Part shown: positions 8,112 through 15,384 of the stretch, piece by piece
Layout of the letters: the number at the start of each line of letters is the position of its first letter
Position numbering within the stretch: position 1 is the stretch's first letter
Assembly: GCA_003567115.1 (NCBI GenBank)
Contig: PXAP01000291.1
Coordinates: forward strand, 1 to 17,253
Direction: 5' to 3'
Length of the DNA: 17,253 nucleotides
Source: Bacteroidota bacterium
Lineage (GTDB): Bacteria; Bacteroidota; Bacteroidia; Bacteroidales; PUMT01
Position numbers and translations under genes: made by a program
The notes under the pieces: model-generated
What the model saw: only the letters and a program-made list of their open reading frames with translations
Told to the model about the DNA's origin: nothing
Database searches by the model: none

Positions 8112-9764
8112 TTATTCCAGAAGCTCCCTTGCATTGACCATGGCAGCTTCGGATAATCCGTCGCTGCTGAGCATCCTTGCAATCTCCTGAACTCTATCTT
8201 CCCTTTCAAGAAGGCGTATGCGGGTGTGGGTGGCATTATCAACATCTTCTTTATATACCAGGAACTGCTGATCGCCTTTTCCTGCAATCTGGGGTAAATG
8301 TGTAATATTGATCACCTGCATATGTCCAGACATACTCTTCATGATGTTACCTGTCTTACCTGCCACTTCACCTGAAACGCCTGAATCAATCTCATCAAAG
8401 ATAATGGTGGGAAGTGTTTTGGATTTGGCTATCAGTGATTTCAAGCTAAGCATAACCCTTGACATCTCCCCTCCCGAGGCAACCCTGGACAGTTCCATCG
8501 GTGGTGACTGCCGGTTGGCCGTGAACATGAATGCTACCCTGTCATGTCCGTCTTTGGTGAATTCCGGAAGCTTTTTGTGCTCAACAACAAAGCGGGCATT
8601 GGGAATTCCCAGCTGCTTCAGCAGGCTGACCATATGCTTTTCAAGCAGGGGAACGGCTTTAATTCTTGCCTCTGAAAGAGTTTCAGAAACAGCGGCAAGG
8701 CTCTTCCTGCATTCATCGAGTTTCTTTCCTGCTTCTTCAATGCTGAATTCATAGTTATTGATCTCGTCTACCTTTTTCTGCATATCATCGCGAACAGCAA
8801 TAAGCTCCTCAACTGAAGATACACGGTGTTTTTGCTGGAGACTGTACAACAGGTCCAGACGTTCACTGACAAGGTCAATGCGGCCCGGTTCAAACCCGGT
8901 ATCGGAATCAAGCCGGGCCAGCTCATCGGAAATATCCTTAAGTTCTATAACCGTACTCTGCAGACGTCGGTGCAGATCGCCCACCCTGGGGAAAAACGCC
9001 TCAATCCTTCCCAGTCCATGCTGAATATCCTTAAGAATGTTTAGCAGGGAATTCTCATTGCCGTCAAATTCAGCACAGGACCTGCCAAGAACCTCCTTGA
9101 TCTCACCGGCGTGAGTCAGCAGCTGCAACTCCTCCTCAAGCTCCTGTTGCTCTCCTTCAACCAGCCGGGCAATATTGAGCTGATCAAGCTGGAACTGGAA
9201 ATAGTCCAGGTCGGATCCCGCCTTTTCGGCTTTGGCGGAAAGGGAATTATAATGCTCCAGGGCTGAAACATACCTGCTGTAATGCTGCCTGTAGGATTCG
9301 AGCAGCGAACTGTTTCCGGCAATCACATCTATAACATCAAGCTGAAAACGGTTTTCCGAAAGCATAAGATTGTGATGCTGGGAGTGAATATCAACAAGAC
9401 GTGTTCCCAGCTCTTTAAGCACATTGAGATTGACCGGCGTGTCATTGATAAAAGCCCTTGATTTGCCCGATTCGTTTATCTCCCGGCGAATAATGGACAC
9501 ATGGTCATAATCGAGCTGATTATCATTGAAAAACCCTTCCAGTCCGTAATCTGATATATCAAACTCCCCTTCCACTATGCACTTTCTTGTTTTATCCTGA
9601 AGAACCGATGTATCGGCACGCTGGCCCAATATAAGGGACAGGGCGCCCAGCAGTATCGATTTGCCCGAACCGGTTTCGCCGGTAATAATGGAAAGTCCGG
9701 GAGAGAAATCAATATTCAGCTGATCAATAAGAGCATAGTTATTTATTACAAGTTTCCGGAGCAT
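8112..9764 (-). CDS. recN: DNA repair protein RecN
   Basis: A 550-residue SMC-like ATPase, the usual length for RecN, which acts early in recombinational repair of double-strand breaks by tethering DNA ends. The N-terminal half-domain has Walker A GETGSGKS (residues 29-36); residues about 150-360 are charged and helical, as expected of the coiled-coil arms; the C-terminal half-domain has the ABC signature ASGGEMSR (429-436), Walker B IIFDEIDSG (454-462) and the THLPQ switch motif (about His489). The ATG at 9764 gives the standard family start LRKLVINNYALID. It follows the DUF4835 gene on the same strand but after 633 bp of non-coding DNA, so it may use its own promoter; I found no good -33/-7 pair. 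LexA-type sites were not recognised. Confidence 0.97.
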   Translation of the reverse strand: MLRKLVINNYALIDQLNIDFSPGLSIITGETGSGKSILLGALSLILGQRADTSVLQDKTRKCIVEGEFDISDYGLEGFFNDNQLDYDHVSIIRREINESGKSRAFINDTPVNLNVLKELGTRLVDIHSQHHNLMLSENRFQLDVIDVIAGNSSLLESYRQHYSRYVSALEHYNSLSAKAEKAGSDLDYFQFQLDQLNIARLVEGEQQELEEELQLLTHAGEIKEVLGRSCAEFDGNENSLLNILKDIQHGLGRIEAFFPRVGDLHRRLQSTVIELKDISDELARLDSDTGFEPGRIDLVSERLDLLYSLQQKHRVSSVEELIAVRDDMQKKVDEINNYEFSIEEAGKKLDECRKSLAAVSETLSEARIKAVPLLEKHMVSLLKQLGIPNARFVVEHKKLPEFTKDGHDRVAFMFTANRQSPPMELSRVASGGEMSRVMLSLKSLIAKSKTLPTIIFDEIDSGVSGEVAGKTGNIMKSMSGHMQVINITHLPQIAGKGDQQFLVYKEDVDNATHTRIRLLEREDRVQEIARMLSSDGLSEAAMVNARELLE

Positions 9765-9839
9765 AGAAAAAATAGTTTATTGCACCACACAAATGAACAT
9801 GAATTTCACATAAGGTTAATAATACTAAAAGCAATTTTA

Positions 9840-9939
9840 TTAGGATGTAAAATCGACCGAAGGTCAATTTTACATCTTGAAAATACTCAACAAAGCATTG
9901 AGTATAATATGGAAAATCGACGAAGTAAAATTTTTCCAT
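9840..9939. repeat. Cluster of three consecutive hairpins
   Basis: Hairpin A: arms 9844-9858 and 9862-9876 pair at 14 of 15 positions around a gaa loop, extending outward to 9840/9880 with G-T pairs. Hairpin B: atactcaa at 9883-9890 and its complement at 9898-9905, loop of 7. Hairpin C: atggaaaa at 9909-9916 and its complement at 9932-9939. A and C share the core aaaatcgac..gaa..g, so they look like two members of one hairpin family. In the recN direction they would lie in its leader, 76-176 nt upstream of the start codon. Confidence 0.65.
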
Positions 9940-10087
9940 CTTAAATTAAACACGGGCAAGATGAAAATATTGACTCTATTACAGGATAAATTTAAACAAA
10001 TTTCAAAAGCCTTCCGTTTTAAGCTAATCCAATTTATGAAAAATATTTAAATATTCCTGATACTTCAGACTTCTTTGAAAAGATTGA

Positions 10088-10203
10088 TATAAAACTATAC
10101 ACTTTTTCGTGATTTCCGATCTTCTGATATTATTATGGCTAAAAAATGCAATTAAAACACGAAACCAGGAAATCTCATAAAAGTGAATTGTGTAGTTCTA
10201 TAT
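10088..10203. repeat. Imperfect long inverted repeat
   Basis: The left side (about 10088-10116, containing aactatacac, a T-run and gatttcc) matches the complement of the right side (about 10168-10203, ggaaatc, aaagtg, gtgtagttct), with a 5-6 nt insertion on the right. About 50 nt lie between. It could be a degraded miniature element with terminal inverted repeats or chance in AT-rich DNA; no target duplication was recognised. Confidence 0.35.
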
Positions 10204-10300
10204 TTTTCTTGTGAATATCAGCAATATAAAAATTTATACGTTATGGTTTTAAAATAAATTTAACCCCGTTTTTTGCTTCGCACCTCGATTTTTTTTAATT

Positions 10301-10356
10301 CGCATATACCTTTCGGGAGAAGCCCGCCAGAACGAGACAGAACCCGAAGGAGGCGG
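10301..10356. repeat. GC-rich hairpin islet downstream of the DUF4835 gene
   Basis: A GC-rich block in AT-rich surroundings. The sequence cctttcggg (10309-10317) pairs with cccgaagg (10343-10350) with one bulge; cccgcc (10323-10328) and ggcgg (10352-10356) offer a competing pairing. It lies 42-89 nt downstream of the DUF4835 stop. It could be part of a 3' structure or a dispersed intergenic repeat. Confidence 0.4.
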
Positions 10357-10397
10357 ATTTTCAAGATAAAATAAATTAATATAAATTACAGAAAAGT

Positions 10398-11300
10398 TTA
10401 TGGCTGTATCTTCTGGTACTTGGGTGTGTTGGAGGGATCCACCTCCCTTAGCATGGTAACAACCCTGCGGGCTTCATCAGGATTGGTTTCAGAAAATACA
10501 TTAATAAGTTCATCTGACTTGGCATCAAAAACAGTCCGCAACAAATGCATGAAAGGGTCGGGTTTTTCACGATAAACTCTCTGTATCAGTTCAAGACTCT
10601 CTGCGATCTCGGAGCGTGCCGCAGCAGGACGGTCATGCATACGGTCAAGCCCCAGCCGGTGATACCTGTAATTAAACTCACGAATCGGGGCATACTTGGA
10701 ATCCATGAGATTGGAAACCAGCCAGTAACGATTACGGTTGCTTTCAAAGGATTTCCAGCCACGCTCGCTGGCATTCTGTGCATTGCTTACAATAGTCTCC
10801 GCCTTTTGAAAATATTCTGTTCCCCCGTTAAGGGAAAAAGAATCGTAATCAAGACCGATAATGATGTAGGCATAAAAAGCCAGGATGGATGTGAGGTTAG
10901 AAAGATGCTGGTTTTCACTGAACTCAAGGGTTTCGTGTTCAACATATCGAAAATGCATGTTATTGTCCATGTAATTGAAAAGTACAGTCCTGTAGGAGGA
11001 ATTATACACCGGTCTCCTGGACTGAATCTGGATGGTTCCCCTGAATTCGTCGGAAGATATCTCCTCGGTAAGGTTTATCATAATGTTGGCTTCAATCCGC
11101 TCATGATTGCCGAAAACATGATTGGTCCAGTTCCGGCCATTCATAAATTCGAAAATAGCCCTTTGCAATGTGGTGAATTTCTGCCTGCTGGTGCCCTGGA
11201 TCTGGCTGGTGACAACCTGGACATTGCACCTGAGCTCCTGGGCAGTTATTAATAATGAGGAGGCTGCAAACAGAGTCAGGATAATCAGTGTTTTTTTCAT
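10398..11300 (-). CDS. DUF4835 family secreted protein (PorD-like)
   Basis: A 300-residue exported protein with a signal peptide (residues 1-20, cleavage expected after LLITA), then QELRCNVQV, the characteristic mature start of DUF4835 proteins. Length is typical. I recall that some databases name the family after the type IX secretion protein PorD, but I cannot verify this here and no other type IX gene is in the window. No catalytic motif is seen; the middle is rich in aromatic residues and the C-terminal third is helical. Its ATG overlaps the coaBC stop in an ATGA, so the two are translationally coupled. The neighbourhood bamD-rpoZ-coaBC-DUF4835-recN recurs in Bacteroidota, which supports the assignment and hints at an envelope role. 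Confidence 0.88.
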   Translation of the reverse strand: MKKTLIILTLFAASSLLITAQELRCNVQVVTSQIQGTSRQKFTTLQRAIFEFMNGRNWTNHVFGNHERIEANIMINLTEEISSDEFRGTIQIQSRRPVYNSSYRTVLFNYMDNNMHFRYVEHETLEFSENQHLSNLTSILAFYAYIIIGLDYDSFSLNGGTEYFQKAETIVSNAQNASERGWKSFESNRNRYWLVSNLMDSKYAPIREFNYRYHRLGLDRMHDRPAAARSEIAESLELIQRVYREKPDPFMHLLRTVFDAKSDELINVFSETNPDEARRVVTMLREVDPSNTPKYQKIQP

Positions 11301-12526
11301 TTTATAAGTTCGGATAAGTGGTTAACAATATCAACCGCCACCTCGGGCTTGGTTTTCATCTCGTAATCAATTGCAGATCCGTCGGAATTGATTATACTGA
11401 TCTTATTGGTATCGGAGTGAAAACCCGCTCCCTCCTCCTGTAATGAATTTAAAACGATAAAATCGAGGTTTTTGTTATGAAGTTTTTTCTCCGCATTCAC
11501 TTTCTCATTGTCAGTTTCAAGCGCAAAGCCGGTCAGAACCTGCCCCTTTTTTTTCATTTTTCCAAGTTCCTTCAGTATATCGGTTGTGGGCTGCATCTTA
11601 ATAGTATAAGTGCCCTCACCGCGTTTTATTTTTTTATTTTCGGTCACAACCGGCCTGTAATCGGCAACTGCGGCGGTCATAACACACGCTTCGCATTCCG
11701 GAAACCATTTGATGCATTCCCTGTACATCTCATCAGCCGATTTCACCTTTATTACCCTGATACTGCTGTGCACAAGCTCTGTCGGCACAGGGCCTGTTAC
11801 AAGGATAACCCCGGCACCCCGGTTGGCCAGCTCAACGGCTATGGAATATCCCATCTTGCCGGAGGACTGGTTGCCTATATATCTTACCGGATCGACAGCC
11901 TCATGTGTTGGTCCGGCAGTAACAAGTATCTGTTTGCCGCGCAAAGCAGCATATTTTTCCGTATCTGCCTCTGTTCCCCCACCTGCAAAGAAAGAAATAA
12001 CCTTCTGCAATATACCGGCCGGCTCTTCCATTCTTCCCTTGCCACTGAGTCCGCTGGCCAGTTCACCACAGGAGGGTTCAATTATAATATTTCCCCTGTT
12101 GAGGAGTATTTCCTGGTTTCTTACTGTTGCCGGATGGCTGAACATATCAAGGTCCATTGCAGGGGCCAGCATGACCGGGCAACGGCATGACAGATAAGTG
12201 GTAAGAAGCAGATTGTCGCATACCCCATGCGCCATTTTGGCCATTGTATTGGCACTGGCCGGAGCAATCAGAAACAGATCTGCCCATATGCCCAGATCAA
12301 CATGAGAGTTCCATGAACCGTCATCGTAGGAAAAGAAATCGCTGAGGACTGTATTCCGCGAAAGCGTGGCAATAGTAACAGGTGTGATAAACTCTTTGGC
12401 CAGAGGTGTCATTACCACCTTTACGGCAGCACCTTCCTTTATAAGAAGTCTGGTAAGAAATGCCGCTTTATATGCTGCTATGCTTCCTGTAATGCCGAGT
12501 ATTATCTTTTTACCATTCAGTTGCAT
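11297..12526 (-). CDS. coaBC: Bifunctional phosphopantothenoylcysteine decarboxylase / phosphopantothenate-cysteine ligase
   Basis: A 409-residue fusion enzyme (Dfp) for two consecutive steps of coenzyme A synthesis: joining Cys to 4'-phosphopantothenate (CoaB) and decarboxylating the product (CoaC). The CoaC flavoprotein domain, about residues 1-185, has GITGSIAAYK, the active-site His75 (SHVDL), ASANTMAKMA, PAMDLDMF and GELASGLSGKGRM. The CoaB domain, about 190-409, has TAGPTHEAVDPVR, NQSSGKMGY and TAAVADYRP. The position that is the catalytic Cys158 of the E. coli enzyme appears to be Ser158 here, with Cys153 close by; this may be a trait of the phylum rather than a defect. It starts 19 bp after the rpoZ stop and overlaps the next gene by 4 bp, so it belongs to one operon. 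Confidence 0.96.
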   Translation of the reverse strand: MQLNGKKIILGITGSIAAYKAAFLTRLLIKEGAAVKVVMTPLAKEFITPVTIATLSRNTVLSDFFSYDDGSWNSHVDLGIWADLFLIAPASANTMAKMAHGVCDNLLLTTYLSCRCPVMLAPAMDLDMFSHPATVRNQEILLNRGNIIIEPSCGELASGLSGKGRMEEPAGILQKVISFFAGGGTEADTEKYAALRGKQILVTAGPTHEAVDPVRYIGNQSSGKMGYSIAVELANRGAGVILVTGPVPTELVHSSIRVIKVKSADEMYRECIKWFPECEACVMTAAVADYRPVVTENKKIKRGEGTYTIKMQPTTDILKELGKMKKKGQVLTGFALETDNEKVNAEKKLHNKNLDFIVLNSLQEEGAGFHSDTNKISIINSDGSAIDYEMKTKPEVAVDIVNHLSELIK

Positions 12527-12545
12527 ATTGCATATTTAATAATAA

Positions 12546-12872
12546 TCACTCTTCCATCCTGGTGGGATTGCGGTAATATATCTCCCCGTCAAGGAATTCT
12601 TCAAGAGCCACAAGCGCAGGTTTGGGCAGGCGCTCATAGAATTTTGAAATTTCAATCTGCTCCCTGTTTTCAAATACCTCTTCCAGGTTATCGGAATAAA
12701 ATGAAAACTCTTCAAGTTTACGACTCAACTCGTCCTTAATCTCCGCGTTGATCTGGTTTGACCTCCTGGCGATGATCATTATTGATTCGTAAATATTTCC
12801 GGTTTCTGCATCAATTTCGGAAATATCCCTTGTAACAGTAGTAACAGAAGCTTTAGTTTTTTTGTAATCCAT
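12546..12872 (-). CDS. rpoZ: DNA-directed RNA polymerase omega subunit
   Basis: A 108-residue protein of the RpoZ/Rpb6 family, which helps fold and assemble RNA polymerase. The conserved helix is visible as GNIYESIMIIARRSNQI (residues about 25-41), followed by a charged segment (AEIKDELSRKLEEF). The C-terminal tail with LPKPALVALEEFLDGEIYY is typical of the longer Bacteroidota version. It lies between bamD and coaBC, the usual place in this phylum. Start at ATG 12872, without a Shine-Dalgarno sequence; 81 bp separate it from the bamD stop, and this spacer carries a copy of the bamD 3' end (see the direct repeat). Confidence 0.93.
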   Translation of the reverse strand: MDYKKTKASVTTVTRDISEIDAETGNIYESIMIIARRSNQINAEIKDELSRKLEEFSFYSDNLEEVFENREQIEISKFYERLPKPALVALEEFLDGEIYYRNPTRMEE

Positions 12873-12873
12873 A

Positions 12874-12972
12874 GTATATATTTAATAATCAAGTGTCAAC
12901 AATAGGTGCCTCGAATATCCGGGTGACAAAACATTGTAATCCCTGGTATATAATTAAAAATCAAGTGTCAAC
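12874..12972. repeat. 27-bp direct repeat, 72 bp apart, spanning the bamD 3' end and the rpoZ leader
   Basis: The segment 12874-12900 (containing aatcaagtgtcaac) recurs at 12946-12972 with two mismatches. The second copy includes the last codons and stop of bamD on the minus strand; the first lies immediately before the rpoZ start codon. The sequence between copies is not clearly duplicated. Confidence 0.7.
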
Positions 12973-13784
12973 TCATCTACAGGATAATCATCCAGTATGC
13001 TGAGCGAATTATTAAAATACCTTTCTGCATCGTTTATATATTCACTTTCAGGATATTCTTCAACAAAAGCGTAATACTCATCGATGGTGGCCTGAAAACG
13101 TTCCAGCCGTCTTTCGGGCACTGATCTGTCTGCCAGCCGGTAGCTTGACTCAAGTATCAGGAACATTATCTCTTCGCGATTGTCGGTTTCAGGGAACTCT
13201 GCCAGGGTGTTTTTGAATGCAACAATGGCAGCCTGGTAATCTTCCATATGATAATATAATTTAGCACTCTGAAAGGATTTTTCCTGCAGGGTAACCCTCA
13301 TTTCTTCAATAAGGTCTTGTGCTTCCGCAACCCTGTCGCTATCGGGAAACCTGCTTATAAATAACCTGAACTGATCGATGGCCCGGTAGGTTGTTGACTG
13401 ATCCAGGCTGGGTCTTGGTGACATAAGATAATTACAATAAGCCCTCATGAAGGTAGCCTCTTCTATATGTTCGGAAGTCGGGTAATCCCTGGCGAAACTA
13501 TCAAAGTGATGAGCTGCCATGATATAGTCACCTCTGTGGTAGTAACACCTGGCCAGGGTGAATTGAAGCTCGGCAGCGGTAAGTGTTCCCCGGTAAACGG
13601 GAAGTACCTGTTCAATAAGGGTTGCCGCCCTGACATAATTCTCTTCCTCGTAATATTCCATCGCAGTTTTGTACTTCAATTGAAAATCATCACTTTTCAA
13701 AATTCTGTTATATTCGCTGCATGAAGCAATTACAATTAACACCAGGATAAAAAATATGTGGAAAATATATGATTTCCGAAGCAT
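12954..13784 (-). CDS. bamD: Outer membrane assembly lipoprotein BamD
   Basis: A 276-residue lipoprotein of the Bam complex, which inserts beta-barrel proteins in the outer membrane. The signal peptide ends in a good lipobox, IASC, with Cys22 as the lipidated residue. The mature part is a row of tetratricopeptide-like repeats: AMEYYEEENYVRAATLIEQ, ARCYYHRGDYIMAAHHFDSF and AKLYYHMEDYQAAIVAFKN are clear, with the FARDYPTSEH motif typical of BamD/YfiO after repeat 2. The length and the early CSEYNRILKSDD are as usual for Bacteroidota. It is the first gene of the minus-strand block. A taactttg on the minus strand (13796-13789) resembles a -7 element but lies only 4 nt from the ATG, so it is unlikely to be the promoter. 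Confidence 0.93.
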   Translation of the reverse strand: MLRKSYIFHIFFILVLIVIASCSEYNRILKSDDFQLKYKTAMEYYEEENYVRAATLIEQVLPVYRGTLTAAELQFTLARCYYHRGDYIMAAHHFDSFARDYPTSEHIEEATFMRAYCNYLMSPRPSLDQSTTYRAIDQFRLFISRFPDSDRVAEAQDLIEEMRVTLQEKSFQSAKLYYHMEDYQAAIVAFKNTLAEFPETDNREEIMFLILESSYRLADRSVPERRLERFQATIDEYYAFVEEYPESEYINDAERYFNNSLSILDDYPVDELTLDF

Positions 13785-13816
13785 TCTGCAAAGTTATTTT
13801 ATTATGAGAAATATTC

Positions 13817-13924
13817 CTTTAAAAACCGGTTGTTTATTATCTGTCAAAGTGTCTTTAAAGATCAGTTGTTTATTGCCGCCCGGATTACCCTTAAAGGCCT
13901 GTTGTTTATTACCTGTAAAATTTG
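13817..13924. repeat. Three tandem 36-bp repeats in the bamD / PLP-enzyme divergent region
   Basis: Units 13817-13852, 13853-13888 and 13889-13924 have an exact period of 36 bp. The best conserved part is an approximately 21-bp block, of form ctttaaagnncngttgtttatt; the invariant gttgtttatt begins at 13829, 13865 and 13901. The rest of each unit is diverged. There is no fourth unit, no spacer variability of CRISPR type and no cas gene. On the bamD strand the array would lie in the leader or promoter region. Confidence 0.75.
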
Positions 13925-13993
13925 TTTATTCATGAACCTGCAAAAATAATACTTTTTAAGATAAAGCAAAGGAGTATATTTTAGTAATATTCC

Positions 13994-14024
13994 TTGAAAC
14001 GTAAAAAAAAAAGCTTTTATTTTG
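13994..14024 (+). promoter_or_regulatory. Candidate promoter of the PLP-enzyme gene
   Basis: Ttg (13994-13996) and ttattttg (14017-14024, one mismatch to TAnnTTTG, followed by the favoured C) are 20 nt apart, the usual Bacteroidetes spacing. Transcription would start near 14028, giving a leader of about 70 nt before the GTG at 14099. The -7 element lies about 90 nt beyond the 36-bp array. Confidence 0.45.
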
Positions 14025-14098
14025 CAATTCCACCTGATATTCCTTTTCAATAATTGTGCCGTAAAAATTATTTCACTAACAATAAACTCAAAATTACC

Positions 14099-15346
14099 GT
14101 GGACATATTTGATAAGATTAAACATAACATGGGGCCTATCGGGCAGTATATGGAAGTAGCCCATGGGTATTTCACCTTCCCCAGGCTGGAGGGGGAGATT
14201 GGCACCCGGATGAAATTCAGGGGCAAAGAAGTACTTGTCTGGAGCCTTAACAATTATCTCGGACTGGCTAACCATCCGGAGGTAAGAAAAGCCGATGCCG
14301 AAGCTGCATCACAATATGGAATGGCCTATCCTATGGGTGCAAGGATGATGTCAGGACAAACCGAACGGCATGAAGAGCTTGAACGGCAACTGGCTGATTT
14401 TGCAGGGAAAGAAAGTGCCTATCTTCTAAACTACGGCTACCAGGGTATGGTTTCCATAATTGATTCACTGGTTAACCGCAATGATGTTGTTGTATACGAC
14501 TCGGAGTCTCATGCCTGTATCCTTGACGGACTCAGGCTGCATTTAGGGAAACGCTTTGTTTTTCCCCATAATAATATGGAAAATTTTGAAAAACAGCTCC
14601 AAAGAGCTGTTAAAATTGCCGGAAAACAAAACGGGGGGGTCCTGGTCATAACAGAAGGTGTTTTTGGCATGTCGGGCGACCTGGGTAAGCTTAACCAGAT
14701 AGTGAAATTAAAAGAAAAATACCCCTTCCGCCTGCTGGTTGACGATGCCCACGGTTTTGGCACGATGGGAAGAACAGGTGCAGGAGTAGGAGAACATATG
14801 GGGGTTCAGGATGATATTGATGTCTTTTTCGGGACCTTTGCAAAGGCATTGGCGGGAATCGGCGGATTTGTTGCCGGAAGCAAAGAAGTAATCAATTATC
14901 TGGCTTACAACATGCGTTCGCAGATTTTCGCCAAAGCACTTCCCATGCCAATGGTGATAGGTGCTCTTAAAAGACTCGAGCTGCTAAGGACTGAACACGG
15001 GATGAAGGATAAATTGTGGACAGTGGTGAACGCACTCCAGGACGGATTGAAAAAGAAGGGCTTTAACATAGGAAACACCGAATCACCTGTAACCCCGGTG
15101 TTCTTATCAGGAAGTGTTCCTGAAGGAACCAATGTAATACTGGATCTGAGGGAAAACTATGGAATATTCTGTTCGATTGTTGGCTATCCGGTCGTTCCAA
15201 AGGGAGTCTTACTGATACGCCTTATCCCGACAGCGGTCCATACCCTTGACGATGTGCAGTACACAATAGCTGCATTCGGAGAAGTTGCCAAAAAACTGAA
15301 AGCCGGAAAATATGCAGGTGAAAGAATAGTGACATCAACCAACTGA
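14099..15346 (+). CDS. Alpha-oxoamine synthase family PLP enzyme (serine palmitoyltransferase / KBL / AONS-like)
   Basis: With the GTG start chosen here the protein has 415 residues (MDIFDKIKHNMGPIGQ...). The frame continues upstream to a TTG at 14054, but those 15 codons are lysine- and asparagine-rich without resemblance to the family. It is a fold-type I pyridoxal-phosphate enzyme that joins an acyl-CoA to an amino acid with loss of CO2. The cofactor site is visible: His138 (ESHACILDG), DDAHGFG with Asp215 and His218, and Lys249 in GTFAKALAGIGGF forming the Schiff base; NNYLGL and GARMMSGQ near the N-terminus are family marks. It is clearly different from the Bacteroides serine palmitoyltransferase that I recall, so sphingolipid, sulfonolipid (cysteate) or another product are all possible. 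It is divergent from bamD and followed by a small membrane protein. Confidence 0.88.
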   Translation: MDIFDKIKHNMGPIGQYMEVAHGYFTFPRLEGEIGTRMKFRGKEVLVWSLNNYLGLANHPEVRKADAEAASQYGMAYPMGARMMSGQTERHEELERQLADFAGKESAYLLNYGYQGMVSIIDSLVNRNDVVVYDSESHACILDGLRLHLGKRFVFPHNNMENFEKQLQRAVKIAGKQNGGVLVITEGVFGMSGDLGKLNQIVKLKEKYPFRLLVDDAHGFGTMGRTGAGVGEHMGVQDDIDVFFGTFAKALAGIGGFVAGSKEVINYLAYNMRSQIFAKALPMPMVIGALKRLELLRTEHGMKDKLWTVVNALQDGLKKKGFNIGNTESPVTPVFLSGSVPEGTNVILDLRENYGIFCSIVGYPVVPKGVLLIRLIPTAVHTLDDVQYTIAAFGEVAKKLKAGKYAGERIVTSTN

Positions 15347-15384
15347 TTGACAACTTACTCAAATCTGTACAAGCAGATAAAGAA

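Larger units (their letters stand above)
9765..10397. other. 633-bp non-coding gap between DUF4835 and recN
   Basis: No supportable gene. A 66-codon minus-strand frame overlapping the recN start is mostly read through hairpin arms and has no family resemblance. The gap contains a cluster of three hairpins (9840-9939), a long imperfect inverted repeat (10088-10203) and a GC-rich islet (10301-10356), listed separately. The rest is AT-rich. Confidence 0.6.

Noticed and set aside
9739..9939. 66-residue minus-strand ORF overlapping the recN start
   Set aside because: It reads mostly through hairpin arms, overlaps recN and shows no domain.
2504..9991. Shared 13-mer (atttatcctgtaa at 2504 and its complement at 9979-9991)
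   Set aside because: Flanks do not align convincingly; in AT-rich DNA a 13-bp match is weak evidence for a common element.
13789..13796. Exact TAnnTTTG on the minus strand before bamD
   Set aside because: Only 4 nt separate it from the ATG, so the transcript would start at or after the start codon; no -33 element is present.
13817..13924. CRISPR array
   Set aside because: The three 36-bp units are contiguous, with no unique spacers and no cas genes; it is a simple tandem repeat.
14054..14098. TTG start giving a longer PLP enzyme
   Set aside because: The 15 extra codons are Lys/Asn-rich and unlike the family; GTG at 14099 leads directly into the conserved DIFDKIKHNMGPIGQ.
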